Assembly: GCA_944320605.1 (NCBI GenBank)
Contig: CALUIE010000018.1
Coordinates: forward strand, 1 to 40,713
Length of the DNA stretch: 40,713 bases
From: an uncultured Phocaeicola sp.
GTDB lineage: Bacteria; Bacteroidota; Bacteroidia; Bacteroidales; Bacteroidaceae
Direction of reading: 5' to 3'
Part shown: one piece after another, positions 34,750 through 40,713 of the stretch
How the letters are laid out: every line of letters starts with the position of its first letter
Position numbering within the stretch: the stretch's first letter is position 1
Translations under genes and position numbers: made by a program
The notes under the pieces: generated by a model
What the model saw: the letters and a program-made list of their open reading frames with translations, nothing else
The model's database searches: none
What the model was told of the DNA's origin: nothing

Positions 34750-34905
34750 TTACCATATCACCCATTTATCTCCAAAGTTCTGCATTTGGCTATCTTCAGA
34801 CACTTCCTCTTGCACCGACCCTACAAGAACAGCACCTTCCATTTCCACATCAATAACTACCATTTCAGGCTTGATGTACTCTTCGAATAAATTTTCTTTT
34901 TTCAT
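34750..34905 (-). CDS. 51-residue peptide gene, fimbrillin-associated type
   Basis: The minus strand from the ATG at 34905 reads MKKENLFEEYIKPEMVVIDV, then EMEGAVLVGSVQEEVSEDSQ, then MQNFGDKWVIW and a TAA stop. It has no hydrophobic signal peptide. The layout (charged start, YxKPxxxVxDxExEG core, GS step, acidic linker, tryptophan-rich end) is one I associate with short Bacteroidales peptides encoded beside fimbrillin-like genes. The frame occupies most of the gap between the ROK gene (73 bp away) and the fimbrillin-like gene (38 bp away), all in one direction, so co-transcription is likely. Function is unknown. The regular pattern and tight spacing argue that it is real. Confidence 0.65.
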   Translation of the reverse strand: MKKENLFEEYIKPEMVVIDVEMEGAVLVGSVQEEVSEDSQMQNFGDKWVIW

Positions 34906-34978
34906 AACACGACTGTTTTTAAAAATTAATAATGTTTTTTTATGTTACTATCTTTTATATCTGTTATTACTAATTGAC

Positions 34979-35932
34979 CTATTGTTTTTCAGTTTTATCG
35001 AAAACCATAGAAGCAGCTCCGAGGCTGCCTGCCTTATTACCCAATCCGGCAGCCACAATATCTGTATTTACTGCACAATCGGACATCGCATTTTTGAACG
35101 CTTCAGCTTTCACCATGTCTATATAGAACTGTCCTGCATCAGAAAGTCCTCCTCCTATCACCACCAACTGCGGACTGAAGATATTGATAAAACCTGCTAT
35201 ACCCTGTCCCAAATAGCGGCAATGTCTATTCAGACAGTCAACAGCAAGCGAATGTCCCTCTTTGTAAAGACGTACTATAAGCTCGCCATCGGCACCCGAC
35301 TCGGGTATGGTATAACCGTATGCAGGAGCTTCCGATACGAACATCCTCACAAGGGCAGACGCAGAAGCATAGTGTTCAAGACACCCGGTCGCTCCACAAG
35401 CACATTTCTCGCCATTGGCAATCAACGGCACATGTCCCAACTCCGTTCCACGGTTGGCATAGCCTCCGAAAAGTTTTCCGTCTATCACCACGGCACCGCC
35501 TATTCCGGTACCAACAGTAATGAAAACCACATCTGTCATACCCTTACCGGCTCCGAAACGGGTCTCGCCAAGTCCCATCATATTGGCATCATTGCCAACC
35601 ATGACCGGAAGAGCGGTTTCCTTCTCTATAATATCGGCAAGGCGGACATTCTCCCATCCCTTTATATTCTCAGCACCACCCATTACTATGCGTGATGTAG
35701 CATCCACTATACCCGGAGTACCGATTCCTATACCGTCAATCTTCAGGTCGTTGGAAGCCGCGTATGCCTTTACTTCGTTTATGGAGTATAATATCTGACC
35801 TACTACAGCCTCTGCAGAGACATCAGCCTTTGACGGAACACGTCCCTGAAAGTGAAACACGCCTTCACAGTCTATCAAGGCGTATTTCACTGACGTGCCG
35901 CCAAGGTCTATTCCTATAGCGTATCTTTTCAT
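34979..35932 (-). CDS. ROK-family sugar kinase
   Basis: A 317-residue cytoplasmic kinase. It has the ATP motif GIDLGGTSVKYALID, GIGIGTPGIVD, the catalytic-aspartate segment VMVGNDANMMGLGE, ITVGTGIGGAVVIDGKLFGG, the zinc site formed by ELGHVPL and CACGATGCLEHYAS, and IFSPQLVVIGGGLSDA. These place it with ROK glucokinases and N-acetylhexosamine kinases; there is no DNA-binding N-terminus, so it is not a ROK repressor. It starts 10 bp after the DUF3604-like gene. Its position with a heparinase-family lyase and a sulfatase suggests phosphorylation of a released hexosamine such as GlcNAc; substrate is inferred. Confidence 0.93.
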   Translation of the reverse strand: MKRYAIGIDLGGTSVKYALIDCEGVFHFQGRVPSKADVSAEAVVGQILYSINEVKAYAASNDLKIDGIGIGTPGIVDATSRIVMGGAENIKGWENVRLADIIEKETALPVMVGNDANMMGLGETRFGAGKGMTDVVFITVGTGIGGAVVIDGKLFGGYANRGTELGHVPLIANGEKCACGATGCLEHYASASALVRMFVSEAPAYGYTIPESGADGELIVRLYKEGHSLAVDCLNRHCRYLGQGIAGFINIFSPQLVVIGGGLSDAGQFYIDMVKAEAFKNAMSDCAVNTDIVAAGLGNKAGSLGAASMVFDKTEKQ

Positions 35933-35942
35933 ACAAAAGAAT

Positions 35943-37571
35943 TTATACCCGTTCTACCCATATCGGAGTACCGAATGCCCATTGCTGGTCTTTCTGGCGT
36001 ACTCTTACATAATAATAGTCAGTATCTCTTTCAGGTTCGTTATCCTCCATATAATGTTCTATGGTATAACAGTCTTCAGGCATAGCCCTGTTGAAGAGTA
36101 TAGCCTCGCTCAACCATCCAATCATGAAGTGACTGCGTGAACCTGCCAGAAGTTCTCCCAAAGTATGTTCGAAATGCTTTCCGTTGAAATCGGCAGAAAG
36201 AACTCCATCCTTCGGCATCTCCAGTTCAAGGATTACAGCCTGAGTAGCAGGAGTAACTGTGTTAGGATTCTTTGTTGTGAACAGTTTTAATTCTACTGAA
36301 GTATCCGTAGTTGAAAGGATACGGTTTACGTGAGTATGGAACTCTGTTTCACCTTCCTGTGGAGAAGTGAAGGCAGCTCCGCGGAAACATGGAGTCACGC
36401 TTAGAATACGTCCTTTGTTTATGCTCAACGCACCGTTCCAGGTAACATATTTTTCTTCACGGTTCCATCCGAACTCTACTTTCACCTTGCAGCGTACTGT
36501 ATCGCCGGCAGGAGCAACAGGACTCATAGGACCGTTCATTCTTGCAAGCAGTCTGCCATTCTTGATAATATCAATATAATCTATACAGCTCTGTCCCTCA
36601 ACATTCAGGTATATACGACGCTGATTTCCTCTCACTACATCGCCCATGAAAGCATCGTTCAGGCGGAAATCGATAAGTATCTTGTCACCTGTAGAGCAAC
36701 AGACATGACGGTTTGCCATTGCATCCCACAAGGCATCACGGGTAAGCGATGGAGCCAAAACACCTATACGTCCGTCGCCATAACTGCCGGGATAACCTGA
36801 ATGCTGGTCAGTAGAACCCATAAGACCAAACTTGAAGCCGCGTTCCAATCCGCACAGTATTGTTCCTTCCCACTGACGTGGTCCCATGTCGTGAAGATAC
36901 GGATAGTCTCCCTGGTCTGACTCGGCAAGTCCGTGACGTGAATACATCTCCACAAAAGGTGTCTGCTTGCCTTCAGTAAAGAAATCCCAATTATATCCTC
37001 TGTATCCTGTTTGATAACCCATGTGGTGCGGAGTTATAAACACCTTGTGTCCGCGAGCTTTCTGCTTCCAGTCTTCAATGGAAGTACATTCCACCAAAGG
37101 AGCGTCAAGGTCATAATTAAGTGCCACATGGTCACCATGTTCCATACTGTGAGCCTCATAGCCTATGAAAGCAAGGAATTCTCCTTCCTTGTTATATTCA
37201 TTGGTCATGGCAACATATTTCTCATAACCACCCTGACGCAAGCGTTTGAAAGCACCTGTATGATAATCAATAACCCATTTCAGGCGAGGGTCATTTGCTC
37301 CAGGTATATCCGGCCACATGGCATGTGGAGTGACACTGACGAAATCGAGTTGTGTCTTTGCAGCCTCGAAAGCATCGCGCATATCTCCATGACCGTACGT
37401 AAGATTACAATGATTGTGAAGGTCTCCCCAAAACATCTTGTAAGGAGATTTTGTCGGCATTATTTTCTTAGCTTCCTTCGAACCCGGAACACATGAGCCA
37501 AGCAAGCTGCCGGAAGCTGCCATTCCAAGAAACGACCATCCTGAAACTTTAAGAAAATCTCTTCTATCCAT
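35943..37571 (-). CDS. Tat-exported DUF3604/PHP-like metal-dependent protein
   Basis: A 542-residue protein with a twin-arginine signal, MDRRDFLKVSGWSFLGMAAS, and a possible lipobox LLGSCVPG. The body has histidine motifs of PHP-type metallohydrolases: MFWGDLHNHCNLTYGHG near residue 47-63, VSVTPHAMWPD, HSMEHGDHVALNY, VFITPHHMGYQTGY and GLMGSTDQHSGYPGSYGDGR. This layout matches DUF3604 proteins. The C-terminal part is a beta-sandwich-like region. Tat export suggests a metal cofactor loaded before secretion. It lies between sulfatase and ROK kinase genes, so it may hydrolyse part of a sulfated or uronic-acid glycan, but no reaction can be read from the sequence. Confidence 0.8.
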   Translation of the reverse strand: MDRRDFLKVSGWSFLGMAASGSLLGSCVPGSKEAKKIMPTKSPYKMFWGDLHNHCNLTYGHGDMRDAFEAAKTQLDFVSVTPHAMWPDIPGANDPRLKWVIDYHTGAFKRLRQGGYEKYVAMTNEYNKEGEFLAFIGYEAHSMEHGDHVALNYDLDAPLVECTSIEDWKQKARGHKVFITPHHMGYQTGYRGYNWDFFTEGKQTPFVEMYSRHGLAESDQGDYPYLHDMGPRQWEGTILCGLERGFKFGLMGSTDQHSGYPGSYGDGRIGVLAPSLTRDALWDAMANRHVCCSTGDKILIDFRLNDAFMGDVVRGNQRRIYLNVEGQSCIDYIDIIKNGRLLARMNGPMSPVAPAGDTVRCKVKVEFGWNREEKYVTWNGALSINKGRILSVTPCFRGAAFTSPQEGETEFHTHVNRILSTTDTSVELKLFTTKNPNTVTPATQAVILELEMPKDGVLSADFNGKHFEHTLGELLAGSRSHFMIGWLSEAILFNRAMPEDCYTIEHYMEDNEPERDTDYYYVRVRQKDQQWAFGTPIWVERV

Positions 37572-37704
37572 GAGTATTAAGAGTTAAGAATTAAAAATTA
37601 AGAATTAAAAACGAAAATCAATTAAGAACGTAGTTCAATTAAGAATTAAAAATTAAGGACGTGGTTCAACTGTCAATTATTAATTATTAACTATTAATTA
37701 TTAA
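37572..37704. repeat. AT-rich direct repeats in the sulfatase-DUF3604 gap
   Basis: The 133-bp gap contains the 19-bp word TTAAGAATTAAAAATTAAG twice (37584-37602 and 37639-37657). It also has the near-copies TTAAGAACGTAGTTCAA and TTAAGGACGTGGTTCAA, and a run of TTAATTA words (about 37676-37707). No terminator or TAnnTTTG promoter was found. Similar words fill 9293-9359. Confidence 0.65.
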
Positions 37705-39327
37705 TTATTTATGAGTCCTGTCCATAACTCTTCTGTCACCTTTGAAAAGGACCTTTACCTTCTCGTCCGGGTCAGTATCTGCATATTCTTTCTGAGCCTT
37801 GTCAAGTAGATCATGCATCATCTTTCTGACCTCGCTGTAAGACGAATCTCCATATACATTATTCATCTCGTCAGGATCTTTTTCAAGATCGTAAAGTTCC
37901 CATTCGTCTATATCATTATAGAAATGAATAAGTTTATAGCGATCTGTACGTATGCCATACTGGCGTTTCACAGAATGTTCCGCCGGATATTCATAATAAT
38001 GATAATACGTGTTCTTTCTCCAATCAGCAGGAATCTTTCCCGCATTGTCAAGCACGGAACGAAGTGAATGTCCCTGCATATCCTCAGGTATTTCCACACC
38101 TGCATAGTCAAGGAAAGTAGGCGCAAAGTCAATATTCATACACAAAGCCTTACTCTCGCTTCCGGCAGCTATAGAACGAGGATAACGGATTAACAGCGGC
38201 ATACGTGTTTCCTCATACATGAAACGTTTGTCGAACCATCCATGTTCGCCAAGGAAGAAACCCTGGTCTGAAGTATATACGATAATGGTATTGTCAAGTT
38301 CGCCTATATCTTCAAGATGTTTCATCAGACGTCCAACGCTCTCATCCACCGACATGGCAGTTGCAAGATAATCTCGCATATACTGCTGATATTTCCAACT
38401 CACAAGTTCACGTCCCGTCATATTGCCTTTGCGATATTCCTCTATTCTCTTGGCATATACTTCATCCCATTTTGCCTGAACATCTTCCGGCATACGTTTA
38501 TAGACTTTATACAAGCGGTTGGTTGTATCGCGAAGCATTTCATCTCGTGTAAGCAACTTCAGATCCCAATCATCAGTAAATGTCTTTTCAAGACTCATAT
38601 CCTGCTCCTTCGAAGCGCGTCCACGTCCCTTATAGTCATCAAAGAGAGTGGCAGGTTCCGGGAATACCATATTGTTAAACAGTCCCAAGTGGTGCGGTGC
38701 AGGCATCCAGTTACGGTGAGGAGCCTTATGATGGAACATCAGACAGAAAGGTTTGTTCTTATCCAGTCCGTCAATGTATTTTATAGCCTTATCGGTTATG
38801 ATGTCTGTCACATATCCTTTCTCAACGATATGTTTACCGTTCTCATTGAAATCAGGATCATAATAATCACCTTGTTCTTCCTGTCCGGTGAGGATACTCC
38901 AGTAATCAAATCCTTTAGGTTCGGATATAAGATGCCATTTACCTACAATACCTGTCTGGTAACCTGCATTATGAAGAAGGCTGATAAATGTAGGCTGATC
39001 GGAATTGAATCTGCTCGCATTATCAGTAAACCCGTTTATGTGGCTCATCTTTCCTGTAAGAATACATGCACGGCTTGGACCAGACAAGGCATTTGTGGCA
39101 TAACATCTGTCCATGCGTATTCCTTCATGCGCCAGACGGTCAAGATTAGGCGTCTGCACCAGATTACCGCCATAGCATGAAATAGCCTGGGTGGTATGGT
39201 CATCCGTCATAATAAAGATGATGTTAGGCCTTTTATCATCCTGTGCGTTTTTCTTCGATACGCATCCTGTCAGTGCCATTCCTGCCACTGACAGACAAAG
39301 CGCATTATATATATTTTTTTCCATCAT
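37705..39327 (-). CDS. S1-family sulfatase (serine-type), lipoprotein
   Basis: A 540-residue sulfatase with lipobox GMALTGCVSKK. It has the metal site RPNIIFIMTDDHTTQAISCYGG, the maturation motif SGPSRACILTGK (S-x-P-S-R), GIVGKWHL, and FDKRFMYEETRMPLLIRYPR. The first serine of SGPSR would be oxidised to formylglycine by an anaerobic radical-SAM sulfatase-maturing enzyme, which is not encoded here. The start ATG overlaps the stop of the lyase gene by one base (TAATG), with a second ATG immediately after, so translation is probably coupled. Its partners suggest glycosaminoglycan sulfate esters, possibly 6-O-sulfo-glucosamine, as substrate; this is inferred from neighbours and from memory of Bacteroides heparin loci. 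Confidence 0.93.
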   Translation of the reverse strand: MMEKNIYNALCLSVAGMALTGCVSKKNAQDDKRPNIIFIMTDDHTTQAISCYGGNLVQTPNLDRLAHEGIRMDRCYATNALSGPSRACILTGKMSHINGFTDNASRFNSDQPTFISLLHNAGYQTGIVGKWHLISEPKGFDYWSILTGQEEQGDYYDPDFNENGKHIVEKGYVTDIITDKAIKYIDGLDKNKPFCLMFHHKAPHRNWMPAPHHLGLFNNMVFPEPATLFDDYKGRGRASKEQDMSLEKTFTDDWDLKLLTRDEMLRDTTNRLYKVYKRMPEDVQAKWDEVYAKRIEEYRKGNMTGRELVSWKYQQYMRDYLATAMSVDESVGRLMKHLEDIGELDNTIIVYTSDQGFFLGEHGWFDKRFMYEETRMPLLIRYPRSIAAGSESKALCMNIDFAPTFLDYAGVEIPEDMQGHSLRSVLDNAGKIPADWRKNTYYHYYEYPAEHSVKRQYGIRTDRYKLIHFYNDIDEWELYDLEKDPDEMNNVYGDSSYSEVRKMMHDLLDKAQKEYADTDPDEKVKVLFKGDRRVMDRTHK

Positions 39328-40713
39328 TACAATTCGTATTTCAACACCTGTTTCTTGCCATCAACTTTAACTTCCACTTCAAGTCCTTTCTCATTAAATT
39401 TCTTTGATTTGAACTTGGCGGAGATTTTAGGAGCATCTGTACTATCCTTAAGAGGACAAATAACAGTAATGTATCTTACCGGTTCATTGCTGTCTTTCCT
39501 GACATTGAATGAAACAAGCATACGTTTCTGTTTCTTTCTGTATTCTGTTGACAACCATCCTTCTTCCTTCTTCATTGTCATGCCATCTGGACCGAAGCAT
39601 TGTAACTTCATATTGCTTCCTGGCTCAAAGGCGGTCACAAAAGTCATATCCTCACGGCTGTTGTTAACCTTTCCGCGTGGCATCTGATAATTCAGATTGA
39701 CTGAGCCCTTAGCATCTCCGACAGCCTCATCGACAATGACAAAATACTTTCCGTCAACAAAGAACACAGAACGGCGATGTTTCAATTTTTTGTAGCTTTG
39801 GTTTTCTGTTACCAAAGTCTGAATATTTCCTTCAGGCTGCCAAAGTAATGTTTTCGAATCAGTTGTTTCCAAGTCCTTGCCGCCCAATGTCAAAGTATTA
39901 TGTGCACGTGTCTGACGGAACCAGTTACGCCATTCCATAACCTCTCCGTTGCCGGCATAAACGTATGAGCCTGAATCGGCAAACAATTTTTTTCCATTAT
40001 ACCAAAGTTCGAAAGTACCGTTATCAGGCTGGCAATGCCAGAAAGCCTTTGGACCGGCCTTTACAACCATCTGTGTGGCATCCATAGCCCATGAATTGCG
40101 GAACACAAAGAAACCTGATTCTTTGAAAGCTATAGACAGGTTGTCAGGTAGTTTTCCTTCCTTGCCCTGTGTAGCCATGTATCTGATAGCCTCGTTTTCA
40201 GGGAAAGTCTTGAGCCAGCGTTTATAGTTTTTGAGCATTTCTTTCTTGTTTGTCAGTTTCGCATCGCTGAAACAAGGATTTGTATAATCCGGGAAAGAAA
40301 TATTCATATAGAACATTATCATATTCTCAACAGTATCAATATACGACTGTGGGAACTCTTTCTTATATCCGTTCATATCGGCAAGTTCCAAAGCCTTCCA
40401 GAAAATATTGATAGCGGCCAAATGATAATGTGGATCAAGTTCAAATTGTCCACCATCCTTATAAACCTGAACACCGATTTCTCTGTTCAGAATATCTATA
40501 CCACTACGTCTCCAATCAGCAGCTTCCTTAAATTCCGGGAAGAAAGAACCGGCACATAAAATACGTTGTGCTTCAAACAACAAGTGATTACCTTGGGCTG
40601 AATAATTAGCCATAATATGAAGCGCATGTTTATGATAGTTCAGTAGGAACTCTGTAAGGAACTCCGGAGTAAACGAAGGTGAAGGTAAGAATAGTGCAAA
40701 CTGCGATGTTTGG
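39327..40713 (-). CDS. Heparinase II/III-family polysaccharide lyase (PL12-like), C-terminal part
   Basis: The frame is open to the window edge, so the start is missing; 461 residues are present. Upstream of the first internal ATG it still reads FLTEFLLNYHKHALHIMANY, then SAQGNHLLFEAQRILCAGSF. The asparagine in SAQGNH and the histidine in AFWHCQPDNGTFELWYNGKK are in the positions expected for lyase catalytic residues, with ADSGSYVYAGNGEVMEWRNW and RQTRAHNTLTLGG following in the C-terminal beta-sheet part. Such enzymes cleave heparan sulfate or related uronic-acid glycans by beta-elimination. It is the first gene visible of the lyase-sulfatase-DUF3604-ROK operon. Assignment to PL12 rather than a sister heparinase-fold family is probable but not certain. 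Confidence 0.88.
   Translation of the reverse strand, partial: QTSQFALFLPSPSFTPEFLTEFLLNYHKHALHIMANYSAQGNHLLFEAQRILCAGSFFPEFKEAADWRRSGIDILNREIGVQVYKDGGQFELDPHYHLAAINIFWKALELADMNGYKKEFPQSYIDTVENMIMFYMNISFPDYTNPCFSDAKLTNKKEMLKNYKRWLKTFPENEAIRYMATQGKEGKLPDNLSIAFKESGFFVFRNSWAMDATQMVVKAGPKAFWHCQPDNGTFELWYNGKKLFADSGSYVYAGNGEVMEWRNWFRQTRAHNTLTLGGKDLETTDSKTLLWQPEGNIQTLVTENQSYKKLKHRRSVFFVDGKYFVIVDEAVGDAKGSVNLNYQMPRGKVNNSREDMTFVTAFEPGSNMKLQCFGPDGMTMKKEEGWLSTEYRKKQKRMLVSFNVRKDSNEPVRYITVICPLKDSTDAPKISAKFKSKKFNEKGLEVEVKVDGKKQVLKYEL

Noticed and set aside
34871-35695. Plus-strand frame of 274 residues
   Set aside because: It is antisense to the ROK kinase and shows no domain pattern or promoter.
38317-39180. 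Plus-strand frame of 287 residues
   Set aside because: It is antisense to the sulfatase, whose motifs are intact; composition is that of a mirror frame.
40611-40613. Start codon for the heparinase-family lyase
   Set aside because: The frame stays open and family-like to the window edge, so this ATG is internal.

Overview
This window looks like a chromosome segment from a gut-type Bacteroidales bacterium (Bacteroides/Phocaeicola-like). The evidence is a SusC/SusD pair, lipoproteins with Bacteroidetes-style lipoboxes, serine-type (SxPSR) sulfatase chemistry, fimbrillin-type surface proteins, and promoters of the TAnnTTTG (-7) class instead of TATAAT. Nearly all genes lie on the minus strand. 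The exceptions are pnp at the left edge, an AraC-type gene remnant, and mnmA.

Region 1 (1-19314) is mainly a pectin/polygalacturonate utilisation locus. After the 3' part of pnp (1-1191) come, in the direction of transcription (high to low coordinates), a PL1 pectate lyase lipoprotein, a GH28 polygalacturonase lipoprotein, a DUF4861 protein, a GH43 enzyme, the complete hexuronate isomerase-pathway operon uxaB-uxaA-exuT-uxaC, and a separately promoted susC-susD pair. The lyase and hydrolases would release galacturonate oligomers, SusCD would import them across the outer membrane, ExuT-like MFS would take monomers into the cytoplasm, and UxaC/B/A would convert galacturonate (and glucuronate) towards KDG.

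Region 2 (19315-25637) carries an RND efflux pump with its TolC-like partner. The usual periplasmic adaptor gene is absent: the RND start codon directly abuts an AraC-type regulator that has lost its N-terminus, which reads as a deletion scar. A short promoter-hairpin-U-tract unit (candidate small RNA or attenuated leader) precedes mnmA.

Region 3 (25638-31973) is a three-gene lipoprotein operon: a metzincin-type (HExxHxxGxxH) metalloprotease-like lipoprotein and two tandem paralogues with fimbrial-tip/FISUMP-like C-termini. A perfect FNR/CRP-type palindrome lies upstream.

Region 4 (32291-40713) resembles a heparin/heparan-sulfate-type degradation locus: a heparinase II/III-family lyase (cut by the window edge), an S1 sulfatase, a Tat-exported DUF3604/PHP-like protein, a ROK sugar kinase and an FHS-type sugar permease. 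A fimbrillin-like lipoprotein and a 51-residue peptide gene sit between kinase and permease.

The most unusual non-coding signal is a pair of matching arrays, each of four tandem 22-bp palindromic units (12430-12517 upstream of uxaB; 33591-33678 upstream of the FHS permease). All eight units keep dyad symmetry in the core, switching between ACACGTGT and ACAGCTGT by paired substitutions. A third, unrelated AT-rich array with exact 21-bp period sits at 25539-25601 between convergent genes, and two 10-bp direct repeats 21 bp apart overlap the susC promoter. No tRNA, rRNA, CRISPR, IS element or phage gene was seen.
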